A stretch of DNA of 64,000 bases from Dermanyssus gallinae (lineage: Eukaryota > Arthropoda > Arachnida > Mesostigmata > Dermanyssidae). A program made the position numbers and the translations under genes. Every line of letters starts with the position of its first letter. Within the stretch, counting starts at the first letter, position 1. The stretch covers positions 67,001-131,000 of the forward strand of contig QVRM01001749.1 of the NCBI GenBank assembly GCA_003439945.1, read 5' to 3'. Shown here in pieces: positions 12,640-23,886 of the stretch. The notes under the pieces were generated by a model, which was not told the origin of the DNA, made no database searches, and saw only the letters and a list, made by a program, of their open reading frames with translations.

Positions 12640-14235
12640 AAATGTCCCATTGCCTGGTTGTCTGCGCTGCGCAGGCTCGCTTCGAAGATTGGATGCAATC
12701 ACAACTAAGTCGGCATTTCGCACGCAACTGGGGCACATCAATTGGAATTCGCGACGCCGGCTGGGACCATTCACGCAAGCCGTTCCTCTCTCGACTCGTG
12801 CGAACCTCCCAGGGGTTCTTGTGAAGCTCGATTTCAGCATCGATTTTAGGAGTTTAAGACGTGATTACCTGATGAAGTTCGTTGCATCTTACACCCCTCA
12901 TTTATTATACCACGTCGTGCTTATCGGTATCCTTTCCACCTGATGCTGCTTGTGCAAGTTATTTCGCTCGCCACCAGCGGAGCACCACCTCTGTTTTGTC
13001 TGGATATTAAAAGTCTGGTAAATTCCTTCAGGAGCCTGCCGAACCTTTGGTATCTTGATGATAGCCTATTAGAAGGAAACGTTTGCACAGTAGCCGAAAA
13101 GATTCTACGGGCCCTTGATTTCGGTGTAACATCCGGTGTAGAGTCAAATCCTTCTAAATGCGAGATGTGTCTCTTTGGCTCTACCCCATGAGACCTTTCC
13201 CGATATACAGTCATTCCGAAACCTCCTGTCCGGCTGCAAGGTGACCGTAAAGGTTGATCTGGGACCTATTGGTGTGCCAATTTATCTCGAAGGGCTCACA
13301 GCAGCAAGCGAGCGCTGGAGATTAAAGTTGGCAGACGCCCCGCTCGTCTACCTGTTCTGGGAGCCCATCAGGAACCTTTCTTACGCAGGTTCTTATTCTC
13401 ATCCTCAAGACATACCCACCTTCTTCGAGGGGCTAATCTATCTAATTAACCCGACGACTTGCAAACGCTCAAGGAATTGACACATCTAGTCCCTGCTGAA
13501 CACATCTCCACCGCCTAACCCACAAGCATTACTACTTGTCTCCAAATGGGGCATCGGGGTCCCGAATTTACTGACCCTGGCAACGTCACAACAAAAAACA
13601 ACGCCTACATACAACATAGAAACGCTGCCTTCGTTCGGGGCTCACATCTGAAGTTGTCTTGCATTAGTCCCATTAATGCTGAGCGCAGAAAACAGAAAAC
13701 CCGTTTCAAGGCAGCGGAAGTCGGCCAGTTTAGAAGCTTTTTACCCTACCTTCAGGAGAACCTTGAGATTCGGTGCGGAGGTAGGCCTGGCAGCGCACTT
13801 ATCCAACAGGACTAGAGTGCCCCTTTGCACGATGAGGGACAACGACATCTCTTCAAGGAAACTGCCGACGACACGACCAGAGCGAGCTCGCCTAAACGCC
13901 GTGTCCGCCAAGGATTCTGGTTACACGCGCTTTCCAGTGCCCTCCTAGGTAATCTCCTTGGTGACGAAATAATTTGCATAGCAGTAGGCCTACGACTAGG
14001 GGCAAAACTAGTTAGGCGCTATAGATGTCAATTTAGTCACCCCGTCGACAAACTGGGATACCACGGCCTATTATGCATTTTTAGCGCAGAACGACGCCAT
14101 GTTCATGCCGCCATTAATGAGATAGAGCCCTTAGGTCATGCGGTCGTCCGTGCATCCTTGAATCGCCAGGCCTCTGCGCGGTTCAAGGACGGTAGGCGTT
14201 CAGACGGAATGACACCTACACCCTTCGAGTGAGGT
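12640..14235 (+). mobile_element. decayed RLE-type LINE, RT to endonuclease
   Basis: Remnants run in order across three frames. RT palm start is GVLVKLDFS with FRSLRRD at about 12820-12870. Next come SGAPPLFCLDI at about 12970 (the GDP-P-LF block), the catalytic WYLDDSLLEG at about 13050, SNPSKCEMCLFG at about 13145-13180, and a C-terminal section ending DGRRSDGMTPTPF at about 14190-14230 that corresponds to the KRPDG endonuclease motif of the 40.8-41.5 kb copy. The segment LLGDEIICIAVGLRLGAKL at about 13950 matches the LD--SFRMVTALRIGAPV block of that copy. Many stops and frameshifts make this a dead element. It retains more of the RT than any other copy in the window. Confidence 0.75.
13600..13665 (+). 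repeat. internal direct repeat, copy 1 (partner 14332-14397)
   Basis: TTCGTTCGGGGCTCACATCT and the flanking ACATACAAC-TAGAAACGCT are shared with 14332-14397, about 732 bp downstream. Identity is high over about 65 bp. Confidence 0.7.
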
Positions 14236-14331
14236 GCTCCTGGCGTTCTGATTAAGCAACTGATCCGCAAAGTAGGCGCCTTGTTAAACCTTTCATCCGG
14301 TGGTAGCAGGTCGTTATAAACAACATCTGGA

Positions 14332-14397
14332 TATTGACATACAACGTAGAAACGCTACATTCGTTCGGGGCTCACATCTGAAGTGGTCTTGGCCTGA
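14332..14397 (+). repeat. internal direct repeat, copy 2
   Basis: This is the partner of 13600-13665. It lies just before the first 94-bp terminal repeat of the unit at 14425-15966. Confidence 0.7.
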
Positions 14398-14424
14398 AGT
14401 TATTCGTAATATGTGTAACATATA

Positions 14425-15966
14425 TGTAGTGTCCACCACCCCTATGACTGGCCGGCGACCGTTACTCTCGCTCAAGCAACACACGTCTTCTGCCTGCTTT
14501 GGCTCAACGACTACTAACGGCGGCATCCTCCATTTGGTGCCATGTCTTTAGTTTGCTTCGGCATTGCCGCCAACCGACGCTGCCTGTGCCCGCGCTGCTT
14601 AACGGACGCTGCTATTCTACATTCTCCCCCCTTCACAGGCTTGCTTTGAATTCGGTCCCATCTTCACCTACGAACTCCCGTAGCCTGATCGGTTCTCGTC
14701 TCATCCGCCGTGGACGTCCTTCATACGTCTTCGTGTTGTTCAATGGTGCACCGGCGGCGGCTGGCCTCAGTGTTCTAACCCAGTGGGCACGAACTTGATA
14801 TTTAGTGCCGTTTTTCTCTCGTCTGCGTACTCCTGTTTTTCGTCCACTCGCGCCCACTCGTCCTCATCGTTTCTTTCGGTGTTTCCTCGCCGGGAACTTT
14901 ATCCAATTTTGCCCTCATCAGCCGCCAGAACGTGTTACGTAGTCGATGCCTTGTCTTCACCATCCTATGATGCGCATCCTCCGCCGCTTCCAGGCATTCG
15001 CCGTTGGTCCAACGACGTTTCATCGTTGCTTCTCTGTTACTTCCGGCCGGAATGGCCAAACTTGCCACACTTTCGGTATCTTACTCGCTTCGCCGGACAC
15101 ATTTCGACCCCGTACTCGTGGCTCGTCCTTCTGCACGCCTGGCATCCTGCCGCTCCGTGTTTTCGCTCTGCCGCTAGCCTTTGTCCGCTTCATTCCGCCG
15201 CCTTCCGCACATCGTTCATCAACCCGCGTCGTCCTGCATCCAACATGGCTTCCGTGACGTACCTCACATGTAGTGCGGCCGTCGGGGCCTGTTCGACTAC
15301 TCCGTACTCGTGGCTTTTCGATCCGCGGACCTGGCATCCACCCGCTCCGCGTTCTCGCCCTGCCGATGGCCTTGGTCCACTTTTTTCCGGTGGCCTTTCG
15401 CTTCCCGAACCTCGTTCACCTTCTCGTTTCCTGCGATCCATCTGGCTTCTGTGACGCGCCTCTCCTCGTGTAGCGCGGCCGTCCAGTTCGACCCGCAAGG
15501 CCTCTCCGATGAGGAGCTTTTCTCTCACCTGTGGCCTTGTTGCCCCAGAATGAGCTGGCTCCTCAACGCCGGCTCCGAGCGTCACACTCGCACCCCACCA
15601 GCAGTCGTCATACTGCCGCTATGTACTCACCGCTGTCATCACCAGAAAAGCTTGTCGCGGGCAACGGCCGCTTACTTGAGTCCTTGAACATCTCGTTGGT
15701 TTGTAATTATCCTGACGTAGTTGCCTTGCTGTCTTTCTCCTTCTCCGTGCTTAGTGTTGTTGACCGGCTCATGAATGGCAAAACCGGAGGGGGGGTAGCA
15801 GAATTGTGGGCATGGTTGCACTGCCTTTTTTTCTTCCGGATCCTGTCGACTGCGCCAGTTGTAGTGTCCACCACCCCCATGACTGGCCGGCGACCGTTAT
15901 GAGTTCGCCATTCTTTCGCTCAAGCAACACACGTCCTCTGCCTGGCTCGCACCAACGACTACTAAC
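14425..15966. mobile_element. 1.54-kb unit bounded by about 100-bp direct repeats
   Basis: The ends at 14425-14518 and 15860-15966 share TGTAGTGTCCACCACCCC, ATGACTGGCCGGCGACCGTT, CGCTCAAGCAACACACGTC and CAACGACTACTAAC. Copy 2 has about 13 extra bases (GAGTTCGCCATTC). The 1.34-kb interior is GC-rich, with long overlapping frames on both strands (up to 223 codons plus, 131 minus) and no recognised domain. It could be a non-autonomous LTR-type element or a segment trapped between two copies of a short repeat. No flanking target-site duplication was identified. Confidence 0.45.
15105..15490 (+). repeat. degenerate tandem duplication, about 193-bp period
   Basis: CCGTACTCGTGGCT recurs at about 15109 and 15302. 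CCTGGCATCC, CGCTCCG-GTT-TCGC and GTAG-GCGGCCGTC recur with the same spacing. The two units differ by many substitutions. Confidence 0.6.
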
Positions 15967-16169
15967 TCATTTATTCGCATGCCTCATTTTTTCGCATGCC
16001 GTTTTGTAAGATCTGCGGTTTCCCGCTCTAGGGGAATGCTCATTTACGATCCAGAGGCTCGCGACGAAGGTCTGCATCTTTGGAGACAAATCAGAGATCT
16101 TATATGCTCTTGGTTACCATCAGCTCGGGCGTGCGGCACCAGGGGCTTGCAAGGCCACACGACTTTTTG
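15967..16169. other. intergenic gap
   Basis: No feature was recognised. Confidence 0.4.
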
Positions 16170-16640
16170 ACTCGTCCTTTCATGGAGTCGCGCTCGGAAC
16201 TACTCTTGTGGTCAAGCTTGACTTGTTGAACCTCAGCCTATCCGCAGACGCACGTTACCAAGGCCTGCTTCCCGTTTTGCAGGGTGGCCTAGGGTTGCCC
16301 GATGCGATATTTCCTATCGTAGGTAGCTCGGGCAGCCTCCTTTTATAGGTCTATGCAACAGACTAGAATCCTTTTTGAAGCCGTCACGCTCACAGACCTA
16401 GAGGCACGACTGGAATCAAGCCGCCATAGAGCCATAGAGAATGGTCGTCGACTCTATAAGAGCATAGAATAGAGAACCCCACTTCCAGATGTGCCACGAC
16501 CTGCTGATGAAAGTGGGACGCACGGCGTCTTCTCCAAAGAGGCGGGCGCATGACTCCCACGGACCGAAACTTTATTAGATGACGAGTCGCCAAGGCTCGC
16601 TACCTCACCGATATTGAAAATCTTAAGACACCTAAGACAC
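16170..16640 (+). mobile_element. RLE-type LINE fragment (region between RT and endonuclease)
   Basis: At 16245-16340 the plus strand reads DARYQGLLPVLQGGLGLPDA, the LPV--GGLG block seen between RT and endonuclease in this family. At about 16400 is LEARLESSRHRAIENGRR. Several stops are present, and both element ends are missing. It may belong to the copy that ends at 14235, interrupted by the 14425-15966 unit. Confidence 0.5.
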
Positions 16641-16669
16641 TAACGTCTTTTTTTTATTCTGGAACAGTG

Positions 16670-16709
<40 letters not shown>

Positions 16710-17259
16710 GTGACGACGGTAGAGCGATTGCGAAACCTGGAAGCCTAGCTCTAAGATACAGGCACATATACTTACCGGTATATATAGTTTATTAAATTAT
16801 AAGATTTGTTTCAATTGATCCCACGAAACAATGCATTGACAGTGCCTTTTCGTGCAAGAAAAACTGCCAGTTTGTTGTGATCACGTTTATGTATCTCTTC
16901 TACTAAAGAACCGCAACAACATTCTTGATTGATGTCGTTTTCGGTGCAATAAGTTAATTTAATAATTATTATTAGTCCAACAAAATAATAAAAACATAGG
17001 TGTTACTTCTGAGGTCAATGTATAATACATATTCATTTTATTTCACATATTTATTTTAGACTTGTCGACGTAATCACTTCAAGATTTTTGATGATAGTGT
17101 CGGATTTAACAAAATGCCAGTGCTCAGACTGAGGATTTTAGAGTCGTCAACCGAACCGTACTACATGACGAAGAAAAGCGAACGAACTATTGATTTGATT
17201 TATGTTTATTTCACTCTTGAAATTGAGTATACTAAACAGTTCAAAAAGGTTTTCTCATA
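16641..17259. repeat. AT-rich DNA with (TA)n array
   Basis: (TA)n lies at about 16673-16707. No gene was recognised in the AT-rich remainder. Confidence 0.6.
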
Positions 17260-17359
17260 ATGCTTTATCTTCTTCACGCTTCCGGCGAGAGAAGTCGTGA
17301 AACGTTATTTTTGATACAGTGCTGTGCAATCCACATCATGGTACTTGGTACTACACCTC

Positions 17360-17710
17360 TGCAGCGTGACATCATGAGGCGCTGCATCTGTGTCAGGAGA
17401 AGAGCCGTCAGGGCAAGGCGCAGCAACACGGATGGGGCTCGTGTAATACAACTATACGGCGAATTTAAGCGCCTCGGGGCTTCCTTGCGTAGAGCTATAG
17501 CTGAGAGCAAGTAACGTTTGTGAAGCGAGTTCTTCTCCAAACTAGAGGAGGACTTATAGAGACGGCTCTACAAGCTGATACGCGGAGCGCCAGAGATCAG
17601 AAAGGAGACAAGCATAAAGCGGTTTTTCGCTTTCGGCGGCAATCAAATAGCACGCCTCATATATGTTGTGAAGCACTTTTTCGGCTGAGCAGAAATTGCT
17701 CCGGAAAGAC
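17360..17710 (+). mobile_element. jockey/R1-like LINE fragment (linker before RT)
   Basis: The plus strand reads RRRAVRARRSNTDGARVIQL, then LRRAIAESK, a stop, and after further stops SEFFSKLEEDL and RLYKLIRGAP. This Arg-rich segment followed by W-E-LE-DPWG-YK is characteristic of the stretch between endonuclease and reverse transcriptase in jockey/R1-group LINE ORF2. The copy is short and broken. Confidence 0.55.
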
Positions 17711-18509
17711 GCCCCCCCCCACACCCTGTTAAGGCTGTAGCTCAATATTGGTACAATCTTTAGCCCAAAATGACGCACCGCCGCACTCAGATGCAGCTCT
17801 CGCCCGACACTTGTTTCTTATGCGCTGGCTCGATGTCGTTCTCATATAGTGTATTCTCTGATCTAAATACGAGAAGGAGAGGTTGGCAAACTCTAGCGGT
17901 TGGCCACAGCGAGGTATTACGTTGAGTTAGAGCCGTACAGCAGCGAGTCACACTTGCAGACGGGTTTCCTGCAGGGTGTCCATGAGTGCATTTCGCTTTT
18001 ACCAGCTAGCCACCTGTAAAAAACTGGAAAGTGTCATTCCTGTGCGTAACTGAGCTCAGTAAATCTTTAACAGCGACTCATTCGCTTGTTTAGTTTGCAA
18101 TTAGTTTGGCGTTCTTGTTATACATAACGGCGACACCGAGTCGTCATTACAAAGGATCACGAAGCTAGCGAACATCCTGTCGTACTGTGTCTAGTCGTTC
18201 CTCTAAATAACTGTTCGAGTCCGGGATCAGCACAGAAATCCAAAATAAGGATTACTTTTCACACCTTATCTCTCGTGGATGGTTTACTGAGGGTCTCCCA
18301 AATGATGCGCAATCAGTTGAGGTCACCGCATATGATGGGCGCTAACAACATCGGTGAGGTCTCCGATCAGAGTTTTCACACAACTGTTTAATTCAGGCGT
18401 TATTCTCGTCGGCGCGAGGTATTCTGTCATCAGCCAAATAGTTCCTTCCGAAAGACATTTGGTATATGATATAACTTAGGATGTACATCTAGAAACATCA
18501 ACGTTAGCG

Positions 18510-18510
<1 letters not shown>
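17711..18510. other. intergenic, no recognised gene
   Basis: Short frames only. It possibly contains decayed continuation of the adjacent LINE, but no motif could be confirmed. Confidence 0.4.

Positions 18511-18560
<50 letters not shown>
18511..18560. repeat. (TA)n array
   Basis: About 25 uninterrupted TA units border repeat A copy 2. Confidence 0.9.
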
Positions 18561-18561
<1 letters not shown>

Positions 18562-18599
18562 CTCTTAGGTTCCAAGGGAGTTGCTCTCGCTATTTCAGA

Positions 18600-19182
18600 A
18601 TTGGAAAAAGACACCGAGTTCGTAGCAGTGCCTTACATTGTCAGCCTTTCCTGAGTTGCACAACCCGCTTAAGGGAAAGCCAGCTTTGCCAGTGCGGTGT
18701 ATGTATAGCTGAAAGCAGCCACGCTGGCCCGTTAACAACTGCGGGAGGGAGTAGGTCAGCGAGCTTTAACTCAGCCTCAGTGGGTCAACGCTGTCTACTT
18801 GGAAGACCATGCAGCCAGGTCCCCGCGTCCCTAGTTGACACTTCTCTCAGGCTGGTCCTTGATGTGTCATTATGAGCCAAGCGGATTAAACCGTCAACCT
18901 GCTTTTCGAACAGGGCAGTTTCCCACTCGTGCAGAGAACACGTGTTCTCCAATGCTGTACCTGTCGCGGATGAGAGATCCTCCCTTTACTTTGCGAGGTC
19001 GCTTTTGGACTCTTTAGGACCGGCCTCGTCTAGCTACAACCCTATGCAGCCCCTCAACTGCGACAACGAGGCCATTAGTACGGGCCTTCAAAGTGCTAAG
19101 GTAGGCCCAATCTCTCTTTTGATACCGGTAGAAGTGCTTGTCTCCTCGAGTTATGCCTAAACTACAGGTTGAGCAACCGTTC
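18600..19182 (+). repeat. dispersed repeat A, copy 2 (longest)
   Basis: Its 3' part (18830-19182) matches 12055-12400. Its 5' part (18604-18745: TTGTCAGCC--TCCTGAGTT, then CAGCTTTGCCA-TGCGGT) matches 22600-22742. This copy links the two other fragments into one family. It ends CCACTATA, directly against a (TA)n array at 19183-19215. Confidence 0.65.
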
Positions 19183-19216
<34 letters not shown>

Positions 19217-20270
19217 CGCGTGTAAAACATACTCCGTAATACTCGACTTTATTGATGGAGCTTAGTTCGCTGATAGTTGTAGAGTTATTAGCGTGCAAGT
19301 ATTTATTATTAGATACTGTAACTCCGGCTGCGTGGCATGCGGCAACATCTTGTTGAAACCAGTTTTTACTCGCAAATGATTCCCTTAGATCAGAGGCCGT
19401 ACAACCCTATATATAGCACATGTAACGTCCCTTCGTGAGTCACGTGAGATTTCTTGCACTTCCACTCAGATAGAAATGGACTTTATCGGAAAAGAGCATT
19501 TTCTTCACAAAATCAGCAGCACACTGCATATAATCTCGGAAGCCCACTTTGCGAAGTTTAGCCGCTCCTGATGATTCGTAGACTTGAGTTCTTGCGTCAG
19601 TTGAATTTAGACATCGCTAGATCCGACCTTAAAATACACGCACAAATGGTAGGCGATTGACGAACCGATGTTTGAGAACATTCACACCGTCGGCGATATT
19701 TTTAGTCGAACCGAAGCGCCCTGTGGTCTTTCACGGTTTAACACAGCACGTACCGAAGCTGCCCTGGGAAAATTTTACGCACGTTTCCAAATGGTGTTCT
19801 GACAAGGCCGGTTATGTCGAACGTAAATTGCACGATGTGCTCGCTAGCATGTCCATGCCCCTTTTCGTGATAATTTTTTAAAATATCTACATGCTTTTAC
19901 TGTAGGTAACATATCATCGTGAATTTTGCGGTCATATCCTGTTTACGAAGAGTTCAGATCGCGAAAAGGACAGAGCTGAACGGGGGAACTTTTGAAGGAT
20001 TCGAGTTCATTATTCGGACACTGTAGAAAATATTGTGATGATTTATTAATCAATTACAATACGTTTGCACACTCCGCAGTGCTCGCCTTAATAAAAATGG
20101 TGGTAAAAAGGTGTCACGTGAAGTTAAGAGTCAGTTGTCCGTGTCCGTGCTTCATGGTAGCCCCCGCTCTTATGGACCCGGTGCGAGCGGTATATCCTCA
20201 AGGTTCCTTGCAAAGTTAAAACGGTGAGATCCATAAGATTCCTCTTCGTGACGCCGAGCCCCAAGAGCGT
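19183..20270. repeat. (TA)n array then intergenic DNA
   Basis: (TA)n lies at 19183-19215. The rest has no recognised gene or repeat. Confidence 0.5.
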
Positions 20271-20333
20271 CCTCGCAGATTCGGAGTCCCATACACCACT
20301 CATAGAGATAGTGATGGATCCGAATCTGCGAGG
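20271..20333. repeat. inverted repeat / hairpin, 15-bp perfect stem
   Basis: CCTCGCAGATTCGGA (20271-20285) pairs perfectly with TCCGAATCTGCGAGG (20319-20333) across a 33-nt loop. Confidence 0.85.
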
Positions 20334-20349
20334 TTTTTGCGGGTCGGGG

Positions 20350-20408
20350 TATATATATATATATATTTATATGCATATATATATATATATATTCATATGC
20401 ATATATAG

Positions 20409-20504
<96 letters not shown>
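20350..20504. repeat. compound (TA)n array
   Basis: Long TA runs are interrupted by ATGCATAT and TCGAT units. It directly abuts the small MITE at 20505. Confidence 0.9.
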
Positions 20505-20507
<3 letters not shown>

Positions 20508-20557
20508 CTACAAAAAAGTTTTTTTCGGTTTTGTCCGTAGAGAATCATTAAAGACCC
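20505..20557 (+). mobile_element. small MITE C, internally deleted copy
   Basis: GGGCTACAAAAAAGTTTTTT, then CGGTTTTGTCCGTAGAG, AATCATTAAA and GACCC. Compared with 28258-28332 it lacks 22 bp of the second inverted arm but keeps the terminal GACCC. It is flanked by TA repeats on both sides. Confidence 0.8.
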
Positions 20558-21088
20558 AGTATATATATATATATAAATATTTTTTTTTTCTACTGGTGGA
20601 TGTTTAATGAATTTAGATGCGCTTTTTCTTACTACTCGGGAATTCTTCAGTCGGTTATTCGGTGCGTCATTCTTCATTGTTGCGTCATTGTTAAAAACGT
20701 GAGATCTAGTGTTAATTTTAAAGCCTTAAATCGCCTTTCAGTGGCCGCCTGTAGTCAAGCCGAGATCTATTTTTTACAAACATTCTTGTGCATAAAGGGT
20801 GGAATGTAAGGTTCGTGGAACCTCGCGCAGTTTAAGAAGAGAAGTAAACATTAAATAGATTGCGAGGTCGGAAATGGTGATGAAAGAGAAATGTGCCTTG
20901 TCCGACTGAGTTGACAGATGATCTCGTAGGCAATTCTTTGATCGAAGAGAAGTAGCTTCTAGCGTGGGATCCGAATTGAGAAAGCTATGTTAGAGGTCTC
21001 GGAAAATATTAAGACACCTATGCTATTTTTGACCGCCAACTGAGGGACCAGATCGATGTTCTAGGGGCCCTGTGAGAAATATTTGCAA
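20558..21088. other. intergenic, no recognised gene
   Basis: A short TA array (20559-20575) and a poly(T) stretch are seen. Nothing else was recognised. Confidence 0.5.
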
Positions 21089-21680
21089 TCAATTAATGTT
21101 CGTGGTCGTTTTCTTTACAGTTGTCGCGGACGTTTGTGACTCGTAATCGGTGTACCAGGCATTGCGTCGTAGTCGCGTAGTTGGTTCTGTGTGGCATACA
21201 AACAGCAAGCCAGCAAGGACAAGTGCTGCGGAGGTGCTAACAGTCCTATAGGCCTGAGTAACCCGTAAAGCCGCGGTCCTTTGTGTTCTCCTCAACATAT
21301 GTTTTAGCCCTTGTGACTCTTTAGCCGCTGTGACCCACACCGGTGCTCCAACAACGCTATGGATTCGACGGCCGACTTAATGAGTCTTCTACGTCCTGCT
21401 TTACTCGGCCCGTAAATGTTAGAAGGGATCTTAGCTTTTGTGTTTGCCTTCTTCTCCGCTTTCATCAAAGCGTTTCTAGCATGGTGCAAACCCCTTATTC
21501 CTCTGTCTAGAGGTCCTGTCTAGAGGTCCATGTTGGCCGTACAGGCCTTTGTGACGTGCCCTTGTCCTTAGCACTACAAAGCATCGATGTTGGGTTGGAC
21601 GCGCTGCGGTACAGTCCCTGGCCATATAGGCAAAACGAAGACATAGAGAACATTGGGGTACCCTGACCATTTCGTCCACT
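21089..21680 (-). mobile_element. internally deleted jockey/R1-like LINE (gag zinc knuckle next to RT 3' end)
   Basis: On the minus strand at about 21650-21605 is CSLCLRFAYMARDC, a CX2CX4HX4C gag knuckle with His replaced by Tyr. Only about 150 bp further on are GPSKAGRRRLIKSAVESI (RT thumb) and then MLRRTQRTAALRVTQAYRTV with STSAALVLAGL, the conserved C-terminal RT block of these LINEs. ORF1 and the end of ORF2 are therefore adjacent, with endonuclease and RT palm deleted. Frameshifts are present. Confidence 0.65.
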
Positions 21681-22599
21681 TGGCACCGGATCCAATGAGA
21701 TATATGTCTTGCTCCATGGCTTCCCTAATGAAAGTAGTCTCATGTATGGTCATTGCAGGATGCCATTTGCCCGAAGGGAGCAGTCGATTGCTCCCTTAAG
21801 ACATGAACGGAGAACTCGTTTTCTTTGTCTTCAACATGAGGGACCATTCATACTTTATTGTTCTGCACAATCACAAAGATTTTTATGCACAAGAAACTAT
21901 GCACAATCAACGCATCTCACAGTCCGAGGAATAGGGGCCAAAGTTTCGCGATGAGGCAATTGACTTTGTCGGGCCGTTGTGATCGCAATAATGCTCTTGT
22001 GGGAGCCTTGTCCTTTAGGATGCTTGCTTTACTGAGGCGTGTGAAAGTAGTTGCGCACAGGCCATTACCGTTGCATTTGATGTGTGTATTGTTCTTCGGT
22101 TAGCTTCTCTAGCAGCAATGACTTTCTCTACTGGTTAGAGACGAGGAAGCTCTAAGAGTGAATCCGTATTTGTCTTGACATGTTGTTTCTTTGTTCTAGT
22201 TGGATCGAAACAAACCTCAAAAGACTCTGCGGCTAATATCACATTTATTGAGGCCCATAAGTCGTACAGCTTTAGAGTGTAGTCCGATGTTTGACAAGTT
22301 TGTCTATTTCAGCCTGCCGTGAGTAAGAAAACCCCCTAGTCTATATAGTTAGGCCGACGAAGGTCCTCTACCCTAGGACTCGCAGGCATGCAAGTTTTCT
22401 TTCCAGCTTTAAGGGCGTGACTAGCGTTCTTCTTACGAAAGGCAGGCCTATATACGCTTTCGAGACAAAATCTGTGAAACTTCTTTGTAATGACCAGGAC
22501 TTATGATCCCTGTGGAACACCCCTACTCACAAAAGCTTCGCATGTTGAACATCCAATTCAAATGTTCCGAAATAAGGACTTGTCTGTTTCTCTGTATCG
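21681..22599. other. intergenic, no recognised gene
   Basis: Short overlapping frames only. Confidence 0.4.
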
Positions 22600-22742
22600 A
22601 AAAATGTGCAGAGTTCTAACGGCGTCGTACGTTGTCAGCCGCTCCTGAGTTATACATACGGCGTAAGGAGGGAGGTCAGCTTTGCCAATGCGGTATAGTT
22701 TAGCTAAATGTAGCTATTGTGACTCGCTAGCAGTTGCGCGAG
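22600..22742 (+). repeat. dispersed repeat A, copy 3 (5' part)
   Basis: This matches 18604-18745: GTTGTCAGCCGCTCCTGAGTT, then GTCAGCTTTGCCAATGCGG and CTAGCAGTTGCGCG. It ends shortly before the (TA)n array at 22763-22797. Confidence 0.6.
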
Positions 22743-22762
22743 TGGACGCGAGCGGGATGGCA

Positions 22763-22797
<35 letters not shown>
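22763..22797. repeat. (TA)n array flanking the foldback element, left
   Basis: TA units run up to the first base of the foldback element. Confidence 0.9.
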
Positions 22798-23860
22798 CAG
22801 GGTGTTGCAGGAATATTTGAAGCGCGATATACAGAATTGTAGAGCTCGTTAGAGCAAATATTTTTTCCAATGGAACATGGTCTCTGAGAAGTCTTGTTTC
22901 GGAGTGAGAGCGAAATTACTACAATTTGTGACACTAGTGTTTTTGCCCGACATAGGAGCACAAAATGTGCTATTGCGAGACAACCAGTGTTCCTAGACAG
23001 AAACTACAGCACACCATCGTGTTCGCGATAAAATTCTGCTCCATCTGAAGAATATGCAAGGCCGGTCAGAAGACGCGACATGGTTGCTTAGAAGAGAATT
23101 CGCCAAAAATAAAGTTCTTTATTAGCGTTCACGCCAAATACTTTAGAATCATAACCCTACAACCACTCACAGCGCTCAAAATGGACATATTCAGCCAATG
23201 CGCAATTCATGGCGATCATTTTGGTACCAAACATATGTCAATGCGAGCTGTGGTTGCGGAGTAATTACGATTTTTCGGAGGGCATGTCCAGGTTAAGTGC
23301 ATAAAAAATGACGCGCTGCGGCAGTCGCGCGACACGTCGGCGGTAGTGAACGTCGTCACACAGTCATTTTACATGCACTTAATCTGGACATGCCCTCCGA
23401 AAAATCGTAATTACTCCGCAACCACAGCTCGCATGGACATGTGTTTGGTTGAATTGCGCATTGGCTGAATATGTCCGTTTTGAGCGCTGTGAGTGGTTGT
23501 AGGGTTATGATTCTAAAGTATTTGGCGTGAACGCTAATAAAGAACTTTATTTTTGGCGAATTCTCTTCTAAGCAACCATGTCGCGTCTTCTGACCGGCCT
23601 TGCATATTCTTCAGATGGAGCAGAATTTTATCACGAACACGATGGTGTGCTTAGTTTCTGTCTAGGAAGACTGGTTGTCTCGCAACAGCACATTTTGTGC
23701 TCCTATGTCGGTCAAAAACACCAGTGTCACAAATTGTAGTAATTTCACTCTCACTCCGAAACAAGACTTCTCAGAGACCATGTTCCATTGGAAAAAATAT
23801 TTGCTTTAACGAGCTCTACAATTCTGTATATAGCGCTTCAAATATTCCTGCAACACCCTG
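22798..23860. mobile_element. 1.06-kb foldback element (family D) in (TA)n
   Basis: The arms 22798-23312 (515 bp) and 23363-23860 (498 bp) are near-perfect inverted copies, separated by a GC-rich loop of about 50 bp. The termini are CAGGGTGTTGCAGGAATA and its complement, each directly next to TA. The left arm has about 16 extra bases near 23210-23225 (around GGCGATCATTTTGG). One arm is homologous to the 404-bp element at 31484-31887. The short frames starting MLLCR in each arm are mirror images and not a gene. TA flanks and CAGGGTGT-type ends are compatible with the Tc1/mariner/IS630 group (inference). Confidence 0.9.
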
Positions 23861-23886
23861 TATATATATATATATATATATATATA
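23861..23886. repeat. (TA)n array flanking the foldback element, right
   Basis: TA units start at the first base after the foldback element. Left and right arrays together suggest insertion into one TA tract. Confidence 0.9.
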
